A stretch of 64,000 nucleotides of DNA from Fusarium oxysporum f. sp. lycopersici 4287 (Eukaryota; Ascomycota; Sordariomycetes; Hypocreales; Nectriaceae). The position numbers and the translations under genes are program-made. The notes below the pieces were generated by a model. That model made no database searches. It had not been told where the DNA came from and worked only from the letters and a program-made list of their open reading frames with translations. The stretch covers positions 2,292,340 to 2,356,339 of the forward strand of contig NC_030991.1 in assembly GCF_000149955.1 (NCBI RefSeq), given 5' to 3'. This document shows, in pieces, positions 1 through 10,830 of this stretch; within the stretch, counting starts at the first letter, position 1, and every line of letters starts with the position of its first letter.

Positions 1-745
1 AATGTGACTCACAGGGCACATCTAATGCTTGTCCAATATAACAGAACAGCACAAATCAGCGGCAACTGAAGCAATTCCGAAGGGGGCAGAGCCTTTACCC
101 CGAATGGTACTTTGTGATCGATGCTTGCAGATTAGTTCGATCCTCGTGCGATCAAGACCACTCAACATTTGTACATCTGCAATCTGGACCGCGCCAATAG
201 TTGCTGAAGACCAGGCTAATACTTGATCTTCTCCCTGACGGCCCATGACGAATGCATCTACAGCAGACAGTGATACCTATAGTGATGCTGCATCAGATAT
301 AATGAGATGTCGATTAGAGTCGTGGGCATTCACCGAAGCACGAGATGCAACCATCCCTCGAAGTCTGTAAGTGTCGAGAGTAGTACCTGTGCCGATAACT
401 TGAGACGGAGGAAGTCTCGACATTTCTTTGGCGATCGAGGTTAGAAGGTCAACGGGATTCGCCACGACCAATAAGACCGTGTCAGGCCGGAAAGGCCTCA
501 TCGCCTCAATAACCTCGCGTATCATTGTAGTGTTTCGAGACGTATAGTCGACCATTGTCTCACCTTGGAAGAATCATGAGCTCATGACCGAAGCGTGTAT
601 ATGAAAACTTACCTAACATGTGTTTCGATGCTGCGGTTATGACCACGAGATCACTCTGAGCTGCCTCGCGATACGTAGCTGGACGGACACGTGTACTGCT
701 ACCAGTGCTGTAGACGACATCGGAGAACTTCCATTGATGAATGGA
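1..745 (-). pseudogene. L-lactate dehydrogenase pseudogene, truncated at both ends
   Basis: Three spliced pieces match NAD-dependent L-lactate dehydrogenase: 613-745 (ends in DLVVITAASKHM, the first NAD-domain strand region), 334-563 (VVANPVDLL and GTGTTLDTYRLR, the substrate-Arg segment) and 1-276 (FVMGRQGEDQVLAWSSA). Introns at 564-612 (49 nt) and 277-333 (57 nt) have GT..AG ends and restore the frame. The Rossmann GxGxxG start is not found upstream of 745, although the piece begins at a plausible TAG acceptor. The catalytic His of the usual GEHGDS motif is Gln here (GRQGED). An in-frame TAG at 22-24 falls inside the conserved C-terminal domain, and the gene runs off the window. I infer a dead copy; a still-expressed non-enzymatic protein is less likely. 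Confidence 0.8.
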
Positions 746-2191
746 CTAGTCGATGTGACTCTTAGAGTGTGATCAGTGGCTCGCAGCATGCATATATCTG
801 TTAATGCCGGCGCGGCTGAGGCATAGCGGATAGGGTACTTAGACTGGTCCTAGCTGAGGGCTTGAAGGATTCTTCGATAGGACATACGGCAACCGGCCTT
901 CGAGTCGCCAACGAATTCGATTATTTCTTCGACCTAGTCTTTGTCAGTCCGTTAGTAAATAGGGATGGGAGGGTTAGGTCTTAGCCCAGGCGCCTGTTAG
1001 TGGGCTAGGCCAACCTGACGGGCGTCTAGGCGTAGTGGAAAGAGCAGGCATGACCTGCTGAACCTGCATTTAGGTTATCCTTAGCCGCCGATGTCTTATA
1101 GCTGAAGCCGGCAGTAAGAAGCATGCGTCCTAGGAGGCGTTGATCTGTGGATGAGCTGCCGCTAGATTACTTCTGTAATTGGAAGAAATATAAGACTTCT
1201 ACCACACGGACCACTACCCCAAATATATAGAATAATGATTAAATATATGTGGCCCGCGTATGGGAGGAAGCAAATTGTAAAAGAAAAACCTCCTGTCGAG
1301 TACTTTGCAGACTTTGAACGACCCCTCAAAGATTCGATCTCTCTATATCTTTCGATCACTAGAACTCTAACACCTTCATAAATCGTCCCTCGCTAATGGA
1401 ACCCCGCTATGGAAGGTCTTCAGGATCGCTGCGCCTGTCTGGAATGAATATGGATTTACATAACGGGCAGTCGACATGGTGTCTCTGGAACCAGAAGTCA
1501 ATACAACCAGTATGGAAGACATGGTTACATTTCAATAGTCGGACATCCTCCTGGTCCCTCAGAACTTCGATGCATATTGCACTATACTGATATTAGTACG
1601 GGTAGGAAAATCCCTCCTTTCAAATTGGAACTCACCAGACTTCAACTGAACTAGGCTGCGTTACGGTCCACGTTGCCTGCTTTTTAGACCCCTTCACTAT
1701 TCCGTATTTTTCTGATGGGCTTGCGTTGTTCAGGATCTGTATATGGACAGGATATCGTGATTTCACGATAAAGCTAGCTTTATTAACATGGATATGAATC
1801 GCAAAACTTTGAGAGATGTGCGTACAAAATAACAACTATCAATAATAGAGCAGCGATGCTGCTTATTGTTGGAAAATCCGGGGATCCCCCTTCCCTTCAG
1901 GATTCAGACTAACAGTCTGAAAGTCCTAGATTTAAAGTTTAAAGTCCTATATGAAATCATTTAGAGATATAAACCTGAGAAGAACTCTCATCTTAATAAT
2001 AAAAAACCAAGTTGTATAAAATATACTTTCACCCAGCACTACTGCGCAATATAAACAATACTTATTACCCCAAGGAATGCTACAGGCGTACTCGAGGCGA
2101 AGGCATTGCGGTGACTGGCCGAATTACCTGGAGGAAGATAAGGCATGAATAATCGTTTGAAAGTGACTTCCTCTTGAAATTCGAGTAATTT
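746..2191. other. intergenic stretch, no gene recognised
   Basis: Only short open frames are present (60-70 codons), without recognisable domains. The section 1840-2090 is AT-rich. No tRNA, tandem array or inverted repeat was found by eye. It could hold the lost 5' end of the lactate dehydrogenase copy and old transposon debris. Confidence 0.5.
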
Positions 2192-2611
2192 TCAGGAGAA
2201 TGTGGTGAAATATAAAGGCCATATTTCGCGTTGTTCCCTTATTGTATCTGAGGGACCAGTTATGGCTTCTATGATTTCTTGGACATATGATCGTAAGTTT
2301 CCGCCATAAACCACGCACGACGGCGAACTGAGCCACATCATAAACAAGTCAAAGGCCATAATGGAACCATGGCTCAGGCATTTGTTGGCGGCTTTTTGAT
2401 TGCGTATAGGGTGAGTGTAGGTAGTAGTTAGTCGAAATATCAGTGGTCTGATACATTGTTCTAGCTTGTCTTGCCGCTTTTTCCCGACACCATGATTTTG
2501 GTGCTCATCCACACTAATGTTCAAATATAGTTCTCTTTGGCCTGACCACATCACCTGAGGTGAGGTCAGGTTCTTAATCATACGTGCAACATGCGGGGTT
2601 GGCCGAGACAC
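2192..2611 (-). other. unidentified 139-codon frame, possible decayed DDE transposase
   Basis: An open frame of 139 codons with no clear family. Segments such as VMWSGQREL and SYVQEIIEAITGP are faintly like the middle of Tc1-type DDE transposases, and the overlapping frame at 2124-2336 would continue the similarity, which suggests a frameshifted relic. The resemblance is weak and no catalytic residue can be assigned. Confidence 0.2.
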
Positions 2612-3098
2612 AGAGGAGGCTAGTGGCAGCTACTACGAGTCCGATGACGCGATGACCGCCACCTTAGCGTCTAGAGATACAGGACCGCAGGTGAATGCAA
2701 TTTAACGAACAGATCAATCCAGATCAACGGGTGGGCCTACGGGACATCTGTAACGGCCTCAGACCCAATCATGGAGAGATTACGTTCGCTACCGATAAGG
2801 AGCGGGTCTCAGCACTCCGGATTCAGAACAACAGAGGCCGCAAACAGAGGCGACCGCCCGAGGAGAGTATAGTACTCGTTCAGCTTAATCCAAGCAGTAT
2901 TTATGCTTGCCCTGGTACTCGCACGCTCTTTGCCCTCCATACTGGCAATGTTACCCATGGAACGAGCATCGTTATGTAGATAGTCCTCTCGAGAACAGGG
3001 TTGAAAGCCACTCCACTCAATCCACTAGCAGCTCAAGTGGAGTGGGTAGATCATAATCCACTGAATATCTCAGTATAGTGGATCCACTGGAAGCTATC

Positions 3099-3147
3099 GT
3101 GGATTGGGTGGATTGGGTGGATTGGGTGGATTGGGTGGATTGGCAAG
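3099..3147. repeat. 10-bp minisatellite GTGGATTGGG, about 4.9 copies
   Basis: Five consecutive GTGGATTGGG units (the last incomplete) lie inside the left subterminal region of the hAT element. The same motif occurs singly and in inverted form near the right end (6400-6530), so the array is an amplified transposase-binding-type motif, not an unrelated satellite. Confidence 0.9.
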
Positions 3148-3234
3148 TGCCTCTATTCTTGATGCCATGATGGTGACGCTATTCCCGAAGCCTTTGCCCA
3201 CGTAGGTCCCTTATTCCAACTTCCGAGTGAGACC

Positions 3235-5730
3235 TTATCCCCAACGGGCTCCCATCTCGTCTTGAACGCCCACCACCTGAGTGAGCCACTTTGTTGCCCA
3301 TCCTTCAAGCTGTTGATCCGACATCTGAGCTAATTCGAGGTCGACTTTTTCTTCGTCTACCGAGATAAAGAAGGAATCTAATTCATGAATAATACCAGCC
3401 CTCAGCCATGAACGCAATACCTGGCACATCCCGATAATCTGGGCTTCAAGTTGGTAGCGCAGAGGGTTCACCATCCGACCTGCTGCTGAGAAAAGACGCT
3501 CACACTCAGCAGACATTGGTTGTATCGTGAGAAAATCAAGCGCCATTCGCGATAAGTTTGGATACTTGAATCGCTTCTCGTGCCAGTAAGCGAGAGGATC
3601 GTCGATGGAGCCATCACCACTTTCGCAGTGCGTAATCCAATGCAGGTATTCGTCTTCACCTGGCGTGAGGCCATCATGACTTGCTTCTGGCGCTGTGTAG
3701 CGGTTTCGTTTAAGGTATTCCTGAAACGGATTGTCCGAAGTCTTCCGCTGCTTGGGAACTGGCTCAACGACTGACGGCTCCTGTCCAGGCAACGTGGCCT
3801 CCCGATACTCAAAACGCCAGACATCGTGAACCATGTTTTTCGCCTCGTCAATCCACTCAGGGCGATCAGTCCAGTTGCGTTCAAACCATTTCCATCGGTA
3901 TGCCGGATGGAGCGCCAGGCCAGTGTAGTAGATGGGCGTCTCGCTCAATATCTCATAGTACTCATTCAACTTCTGCCAGCCCAAATTGATGTTGATCCTG
4001 AAGTGTTCAGTATCAGGGAAGTCCTTCGCGATGTCCTTAAAACGTTCAAGTTGCTCGAGAAGAAATTCAAAGCCTTGAATAACGTCCCAAATATTGCCAT
4101 ATGACCCAGTCCACCCACGTTTCCGCTTGCGGATCTGGCCGTCGCCTTCTAGCATTTTAATCGTGGCTTCGTAGTAACTAAGTATTTGCGCAAATATTTC
4201 GACCACCTCCCAGTCCTTGTCGGATAGCTGGTTCTCTGGCTGGCAAATAAAGGGCAATGTGAGTGACTTCTTAGGACCGCCCCTCTTGGCCTTGTTCTGC
4301 TGTTCGAAGTCGATTCGATGGTGGGCAATGAGTCGTTCGATATAGTCGCGAAGTAGTAGAGCTCGTCGTATCATGTATAACTGTGACAGCCATCTCGTAT
4401 CGTTGTCCAAAATAACATCCAATGGCTTCCTGGCGTTGAGTTTTGGGTCAGATGACTTGTTAAAGGCTTCTTGTTGAATGTTGCGAAGCATGCCAGTCAA
4501 CAAGTCAGATCTGTGGATAGCTACCACAAGATTGTGCAGTTTGCCTGCTGGCCCCTTCTTGCGCCAAATCAAATGTTCTGCTTCGGTAAGAGGCCCTACG
4601 CCTGATATCCGCCGCTCAAAAGCGTCAGCATCATGCCCAAATAGAATGGCTTTGGCGGAGAGGTTCAAGGTATGCCCAAAACAGCGCCCTCGCCTGCGGG
4701 CCCCAACGAAGCCGAGCTCTCCACCAATAATCTCCATGGCGGTATCATTGTTTTTCGCGTTGTCAAGCGTGAAATAGCCAATCTTGTCTTGGATCTGATA
4801 CGATTCAATTACATCGAGGATTTCTGCGGCGATATTAGGCCCAGGGTGCCTGGCGCTAACTTCAGGGAGCTCAAGCGTAATCTTGCAAGGCATGTTGTTT
4901 TCATCCCTAAAGAAGCAACATGTGCCATATAGGGCGTATCGGTTTCCAGACCGCCAGCCGTCGAAGGAGATGTGGATAAGGCCAGGCGCCTTGCCCAAGA
5001 CCTCTATCACCTTCTGCTTGTGTTGTTCAAACGCGGCAACGATCTTTTCTCGAACAGTTGTGTGGGTAATATTGGCTTTACGTGCCGAAACTGACGGGTT
5101 CAAATAATCGAAAATAGCATGGAGTTCTGCCTCCTCGGCAATTGAAAAGGAGTGATTCTTGGCCACGATCCAATCGATCAGAAGCCTCCGGAAGTGTTCC
5201 TTGTCGAAGCGTTTGATGAAGTCATTCGCAATCGCTTGTTCTCGGGGGTCGTGTAGATCGAGCTTCATGGATTCAGCGAGAGTCCGCTGCCCCGGAGGCT
5301 TTCTGCCCTTAGAATTCGCCTTCTTTTCAGCAGTTCCTTGGGTCATTCCAGGCGGAGCGCGGATCCCGTGGTCGTTGAACAGATGATTGTACGCGTTATG
5401 AATGCCATCAGCTTCGAAATGACGTGGATGTGGATTATTCTTGCGAATGCACGCTCGGCATATCCATCTGCGGGCGTCTTCCTTTTGGATGTCATATCCA
5501 AATTGCCAGGCCCAACAACGCGTCTCCCTGGCTCGCTCAGAGAACGCCCAGCCTGGGAAATGCCTCCAGAGCGTACGTTCGTACTGTTCATCGCTTACGG
5601 AAGAGGTCCTCAGAGTCGAGACAGAGGTCGAGGTTGAACGGGTAGGATACGGCGTCGGGCAGGGTGTTGATTCGGCAGCGGACCCGAAGGCGCTGTCGGA
5701 AATGTCGAAGCAGGAATCAGGCGAGGTCAT
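3235..5730 (-). CDS. hAT transposase, 831 aa, apparently intact
   Basis: Cut-and-paste DNA transposase of the hAT superfamily. An N-terminal BED-type zinc finger lies at about residues 75-130 (WICRAC followed by HNAYNHLFNDH). The RNase H-like core contains ISFDGWRSG and FTLDNAKNND, which fit the first two catalytic Asp positions. The C-terminal hAT dimerisation domain (MALDFLTIQPMSAECERLFS, about 700-790) is strongly conserved and carries the expected Glu. The length is normal for fungal hAT proteins and there are no stops or visible frameshifts, so this copy could encode an active enzyme. The start at 5730 is the first Met of the frame; the Ser/Thr-rich leader before the zinc finger is common in this family. 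Confidence 0.9.
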   Translation of the reverse strand: MTSPDSCFDISDSAFGSAAESTPCPTPYPTRSTSTSVSTLRTSSVSDEQYERTLWRHFPGWAFSERARETRCWAWQFGYDIQKEDARRWICRACIRKNNPHPRHFEADGIHNAYNHLFNDHGIRAPPGMTQGTAEKKANSKGRKPPGQRTLAESMKLDLHDPREQAIANDFIKRFDKEHFRRLLIDWIVAKNHSFSIAEEAELHAIFDYLNPSVSARKANITHTTVREKIVAAFEQHKQKVIEVLGKAPGLIHISFDGWRSGNRYALYGTCCFFRDENNMPCKITLELPEVSARHPGPNIAAEILDVIESYQIQDKIGYFTLDNAKNNDTAMEIIGGELGFVGARRRGRCFGHTLNLSAKAILFGHDADAFERRISGVGPLTEAEHLIWRKKGPAGKLHNLVVAIHRSDLLTGMLRNIQQEAFNKSSDPKLNARKPLDVILDNDTRWLSQLYMIRRALLLRDYIERLIAHHRIDFEQQNKAKRGGPKKSLTLPFICQPENQLSDKDWEVVEIFAQILSYYEATIKMLEGDGQIRKRKRGWTGSYGNIWDVIQGFEFLLEQLERFKDIAKDFPDTEHFRININLGWQKLNEYYEILSETPIYYTGLALHPAYRWKWFERNWTDRPEWIDEAKNMVHDVWRFEYREATLPGQEPSVVEPVPKQRKTSDNPFQEYLKRNRYTAPEASHDGLTPGEDEYLHWITHCESGDGSIDDPLAYWHEKRFKYPNLSRMALDFLTIQPMSAECERLFSAAGRMVNPLRYQLEAQIIGMCQVLRSWLRAGIIHELDSFFISVDEEKVDLELAQMSDQQLEGWATKWLTQVVGVQDEMGARWG

Positions 5731-6392
5731 GATAAAATAATCTCTTTGTCATGTCGAAATCGCAAAACATGGTGCAGGTGATGGGTCAACAACAGGTCGT
5801 CAGGTCAGCGCGAATGACGCGTCCAACGCGACCAGTTGGCACAATATGCCCTTATCCTGCAGATGTTTCAGATACTTACCTTTCGAGCTAATTTGATGTG
5901 GACGAGTACGTAGCGAGTGCCATATTGGGGTCGGGTATTAGCTAAGTCCCTAACATCCTTCACATCACGAGCTTGACGCGATAAGTATCGCTTGCAATTT
6001 TTCGCGCGGTATTGAGATATTGAGGGATCTGGACGCGTTTTTTGAGTCAGCTTGCCGGCAGTTATTTAATTGTTGTATTATAAATCCAAAGTATGGACAG
6101 TCGAACTTGATATTTGCTGGATATATTGTTGAGGAAAATATACACCTATTGATGGCCCTCATGATGATATGCACTCACGGAGAAAATCTTAAGTATATCC
6201 ATCAAGACTTACGTCATCCCAATGAGAAAGCATGGGACATTCGAATAGTGTTTCCTATATTGTATGTATTCTAAAATTGCGCTGTTCAGAAGTTTCATGG
6301 TGTTTTTGACATAGGGTAGCAATATTGCAAAAGTTATGGGGCACATCAACCTCTGTTAGAGGCATTCTGCCAAAATATATGGGCGCCCTTAA
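5731..6392. other. 5' non-coding part of the hAT element
   Basis: This 660-nt region between the transposase start and the subterminal GTGGATT motifs is AT-rich and has no recognisable gene. It should contain the transposase promoter. A plus-strand frame at 6020-6274 has no similarity I can name. Confidence 0.5.
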
Positions 6393-6544
6393 CTACCCCA
6401 CCTCTAATCCACCCAATCCATCCACGACATCGCCGAGTGGATTCGGTGGATTAGCCAATCCACTGGGATTTTGCCAGTGGAGTGGACAGTGGAATCCACG
6501 AGTGGATCCACTACGTGGATTGGGTGGAGTGGCTTTCAACCCTG

Positions 6545-8051
6545 CCTGAGCTGAATTAGGATCCACACGATCAAAGATATAGTCTTTCAGGGCTTTACCA
6601 CGCTGCCTGCGCTGTTTTTCACGGATAATTGTCTCACGGAGGCCTTGGTTCTCATGCCTGAGTAGTTCAACCTCGGCCTGAAGGCTTTCAAGGGTTCTCT
6701 TTAGCTTTCGGGCGCCTGTGTCAGAGCTGACTGAGGATTGCTTCACGACATGATCAACAGGTCGTCGTAATTCTCGTGCAGTAGGTTCTTGTAAAGCAAT
6801 GGAATCATCCAAGCCACTTTCCACATCTGAGTCATCGTCCGTATTCTTCGAAACCTGAGATAGGACGACGTCCGGATCGAAAGGTTTGAGACCCGTCCAT
6901 CTCCACCCACTGGCGATGTTCTCCGGAGTGAAAGAAGCTTCCAATGCACCCCAGAACAGGACCCAAAACTCGCGTTTGGATAGCCCAGTGAGGCCTTGCG
7001 TCTTTGAAGTCCACTGAACAAGTCGGTTGGTATAGGCTGTTGATAAGGGCCCGAAAAGCGAGACGTCCAGGGGTTGCAGCCGGTGAGTAGAGTGAGGTGG
7101 GAACACCGCAACGATGATCCGATGCGCGTCGCACCAGTCCAAGAAGTCCATATTGATGTGGCTAGAGTGTCCATCGGTGATCAGAAGGCGGTAATCGCGC
7201 CCATTTCTTGCTTTCGCCTTAGTAAAGCGGTCGAAAACACCAATCAGCCACTCTTTCCCCAGTTCGTGACTCGTCCAGCCAGTTTCGGACGTGGAAAACA
7301 AGGCTGATTGATGCTCCGGATCAAAGTCAGTGAGCCAAGTGTCCTGAACTTGTCCCGGCTTGCCCTGGTAGATGAGGAATGGGGGTAGCGATGTCATGTC
7401 TTGGCAGATGCACGCCAGGAATGTGATCCACGATCGGTTCCCATCCCGGGAAGCACCGAGCAATTTGCCTTGCCTTTCAGCATTGACATCAAATACTCTC
7501 TTCGTTCGGTTGATTACGCCCAGGAGAAATCCCTTCTCATCCATGTTATACGTGTTCTGAGGTAAGATGTCGTATTTGTCGATTTTTTCACGGATCTTCC
7601 ATGATTAGCAACGGACCAAAGGCGCTACGAGTCTGCTTACTAGATCAAAATATGCTCTATACCGAGAAGCATTGTCGGCTCTTCTTCGTGCTATATCAAA
7701 TCCATCAAACCAGGTACAATCGATCTCGTTGCGATGGCGCTGGACGAAGCTGTATGGCCAGTTCTTTCCGACCTCGATTTTGGCTATGTCCTGGGCAAAA
7801 TTTCGGATCATGGATAGGGTTGGCGGAATGCCACGCAGTGAGAGTTTACGGATATAAGTAACAAGATCTTGTTCCTGTTGTTTTGAAAGACGAGATTTAT
7901 ACAAAGAGTCGGCATCGCGTCTTGCCCTCTGTTTGCCCTGATGGCGGCGGCGCAGGGTAGTCTCGTCACATTCGAACTTTTTAGCGGTAGCAGCATAGTT
8001 AATAGATCCTGAGGTTTTCAGAAACTCGAGCGCTTTATCGATTGCTGCCAT
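6545..8051 (-). pseudogene. pogo/DDE_1-like transposase no. 1, one in-frame stop, 3' end lost to hAT
   Basis: Reading from ATG at 8051, an HTH_Psq/CENP-B-type DNA-binding region (about residues 1-145) is followed by an in-frame TAA at 7605-7607. The same frame then resumes with KIDKYDILPQNTYNMDEKGF and the full DDE_1 catalytic domain: NMDEKGF, ITDGHSSH and HSTHRLQPLD give the three Asp positions. A coiled-coil-like tail (about residues 430-480) follows. The frame runs into the hAT inverted repeat at 6544, so the last native residues are replaced by translated hAT end sequence. One CAA-to-TAA change would explain the stop. I see no inverted repeats belonging to this element. Confidence 0.85.
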
Positions 8052-8905
8052 GGTTGTTGAGCTATTAAAGATTGAAGTTGGGAGTGAATATCGGTGTGAG
8101 TCCGGCAGATCATCGGATCCGGCGGATCACCGGGAAATCCCTTAGTAGTCGCGCCTCAGGATGAACCCATAAGGAGAGCGGCTCGAGAAATTCATAAGGC
8201 GATTGTTGTATCCCTGTAGTTGGGGCAATCGGTGACGATTCCATGGTGTTAGCCCTTTCTGTGCTGTTATATACTGTTGCTGCTTCTATATTGTATTCTT
8301 TTATTATACGATATTGGGAAGCTGGAGCAGAAGGCGAAGGGGTAGAATATGGTAGGAATGGAATAAAAGCGGGAAGTCAGAAGCACGAGCGCGCACGGAT
8401 AAAAAGGAGGTAAACAACAGGTTGTTTTTATTAAACCTTCTTACCATATCAATGCGCACGGACAGAAAGTGTAGAATCTACGGGTGATTTTTCGGAAGAA
8501 TATCGGCAAAAATCAAGGGTGGTCTAGGTTGGCACGGACGAAAATTGAATAATGCGACGCGTTTTCGTTCAACCTTGGTACAGTAGGATTTCAAAGATAG
8601 TATTTAGGAGTTAAGAGAGATTTCACGTATTGATTGCTATAAGGCATCTGCAAAGTTCGCAACTATCGATTTTCTGCGACCAATTTCCGAGAGCTTAACT
8701 AAAAGTGGAATGAGTGATAAAGCCAGAAGAATAAATAAAAAAAGAAAAAATACAAGATGCCTAACCTAGGTAAGTATGTTCCCATTAATGCATCCTTTTC
8801 TGTGGGCTTAATCTGAATGAGTGTCCCTACTGATATACCCTTTTCTGTAGCGACTGTCTCTTCTAGGGTCAATCTTATATCTTCCATCTTTGCCGTCTAT
8901 TCCTA
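8052..8905. other. non-coding region between pogo no. 1 and a secreted-protein gene
   Basis: No gene recognised. The motif around 8105-8140 (GATCATCGGATCCGGCGGATC) is partly palindromic and could be part of the pogo element end, but a partner repeat was not found. The rest is AT-rich with short purine runs. Confidence 0.4.
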
Positions 8906-9292
8906 TCACTTCTTACACACGCACTTCCAGCTCTGCCAGTGCTGCTTCTTCTTGCCTTTGGCCATGAACTTTTCTTTATGGCCTTCAATAGTTTCAGATG
9001 AACCAGAACAATCGGAGTGCTCGAATACCGTGCAGACAAAGCACGGCAAAAGCGACTTAGTTCCATCAGAATCCAAGTTAAAGTCTTTGATATTCTTTGG
9101 GATGCGTTTGCATTCGCCTGGTTTTCCAACCCCAGTGAACGATTTACCGGGCTTGATCTGGAGTCTGATTAACTCGATGCCTAGGGGGCAGTGAGGTGCT
9201 CGAGTGTCGAGCATATTGGTATCGTCAATGGCGGCGGCATTGGTGATTCCAAGGCCAAATGCGACAAAGGGGAGGATATAAGAGATGTGCAT
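8906..9292 (-). CDS. small secreted cysteine-rich protein, 128 aa
   Basis: Single-exon gene for a short secreted protein of unknown function. The first 21 residues (MHISYILPFVAFGLGITNAAA) form a good signal peptide. The sequence DTRAPHC soon after may be a processing site. The mature part has seven Cys (HC, EC, PCFVC, DC, KCVC) and a very Lys-rich end, giving a basic extracellular protein. A TATAAAT box lies on the minus strand near 9414-9420, about 125 nt upstream of the ATG, which supports this start. Size, cysteine content and position among transposons fit a candidate effector or an antimicrobial-type protein; no family was recognised, so the role is open. Confidence 0.7.
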   Translation of the reverse strand: MHISYILPFVAFGLGITNAAAIDDTNMLDTRAPHCPLGIELIRLQIKPGKSFTGVGKPGECKRIPKNIKDFNLDSDGTKSLLPCFVCTVFEHSDCSGSSETIEGHKEKFMAKGKKKQHWQSWKCVCKK

Positions 9293-10830
9293 TGTTAATG
9301 GTATTGAGGGTTTAGAAGCCGGTACCTCAACGTTTATTCTCTTTTATGTGTTGCTTGAGATGCTGTAGTTTGTAAAGAAGAGTTTCTTTGGGATTGTTAG
9401 GTAATGCTTAGGTATTTATAATCGTTTCTGCACCCTCCTTGCTCCACAGCTAGGTTTCAGCTCGCTGGGCCACCTTTTCCACTAGGAGCTATTAATTGTA
9501 ACATTTCTCCGTTCGTAAACGCTGAGGGCTGATTTTGTTCCCACCCTCCTAGAGGCAATACGAGAGAGGCGCAACCACCGTTAGGCGCCTGCTATGCTTT
9601 TATTTTCTACCATTATGACTTCACTATTAGCCCATAGTGGTCCAGGTCAGATATGATATTTTTAGTTTTATCTTAATATAGATTAAGGCCCTCCCGTTTG
9701 CTAATTATTTCATAGAGTAAGAATAAGGATAACACACGGTTAATAAGAGTTTAGCCTAGAACTTCAGTCTATTAAAGGGTAGCTATAAAAATAGTTAGCA
9801 ACGTGCAGTGTAACAGCTAAAGTAATCTCTCTCCACCCCATATAAATTTCTAAGTGCTGTCCTTAGTTGCAACCTCTTCGTTAATGCGAACAGTACTCGG
9901 CACATTAGAAATTTAAGCATCTCTACAGCTACAAGGGGCGGTACACGCGGATGTCATATTGATAAGCGCGATAGTTACTAATCACTAATTGGTACACCTG
10001 CGATAAACGTCGAGCTGTTACTTAAACCTAGCTGTTGGTCTTGCTTGACTGGATTATGTCACTAGTTCGCCGAGAGCAATCACCTAATGCCCTTTAAATA
10101 ACCTCAGTCAGCACGGCTCACTGCTAGCCATGAGGGAAGGTTTACACCACTGGGTCTAAGGCCTGTAATGGCGTGATGACAATTGCGGGGTAAGACCGCG
10201 GTCAGGAGACACTGTCTCTAGGTGTCAACCGAGTCGTCTTGGATCAGATCATAAATTGTAAAGTCGATAAGGAAACACGTCATTGTTATAATGCCAAAAA
10301 CTCTGTCTAGAAGTCAGATCACTTATNNNNNNNNNNNNNNNNNNNNNNNNNNNNNNNNNNNNNNNNNNNNNNNNNNNNNNNNNNNNNNNNNNNNNNNNNN
10401 NNNNNNNNNNNNNNNNNNNNNNNNNNNNNNNNNNNNNNNNNNNNNNNNNNNNNNNNNNNNNNNNNNNNNNNNNNNNNNNNNNNNNNNNNNNNNNNNNNCA
10501 CATGGGTAATACTGGCACTGCATTTAGAGGCACCCTTCACTTCAATCATTGCATCAGATCATGCTGAATCATGTTGAGCTTACAACACATTGACAATGAG
10601 CAAATCCTTTCTGTAGAGCCACGGAGTGTCCTCTCCAGTCAGATGTAAAGACTCTGTCTTATTTAATGCTATATATACCCCCAGCAGCTGACTTTCAGAA
10701 CGATGAGCTACAAAGACTTCCCAAGTATCCCTGCAGATCACTAGTTTCTCAACAAGCACGCAAAACAATAGGCGGTTTACTTATCAACAAACGCATCTTT
10801 CCACATTCCATTGCCAACAAAGTACGCACG
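9293..10830. other. gene-poor region with assembly gap
   Basis: The promoter of the secreted-protein gene occupies the first 150 nt. From 9500 to 10326 there is AT-rich sequence with short cryptic frames only. Bases 10327-10498 are unresolved (172 N). A TATATATA element at about 10669-10677 sits 160 nt upstream of the Hsp20 start. Confidence 0.6.
10327..10498. other. assembly gap (172 N)
   Basis: Unresolved bases. Open frames that cross it are artefacts. Confidence 0.99.

Larger units (their letters stand above)
2996..6544 (-). mobile_element. hAT-family DNA transposon with terminal inverted repeats
   Basis: The ends are inverted copies beginning CAGGGTTGAAAGCCACTCCA (left at 2996, right ending at 6544); similarity continues for about 30 nt with one early mismatch. 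CAGGG termini are typical of hAT elements. Many GTGGATT/AATCCAC motifs fill both subterminal regions and probably serve as transposase binding sites. The 8-bp flanks (2988-2995 ctcgagaa, 6545-6552 cctgagct) do not match, so no target-site duplication is visible. This suggests rearrangement after insertion or recombination between two copies. The right end interrupts the C-terminus of the pogo-like reading frame at 6545-8051. Confidence 0.85.

Noticed and set aside
2124..2611. Tc1/mariner transposase relic
   Set aside because: Similarity is too faint and no catalytic motif can be placed; kept only as a low-confidence frame.
10249..10549. Open frames spanning the N gap
   Set aside because: Their length comes from unresolved bases, not from coding sequence.
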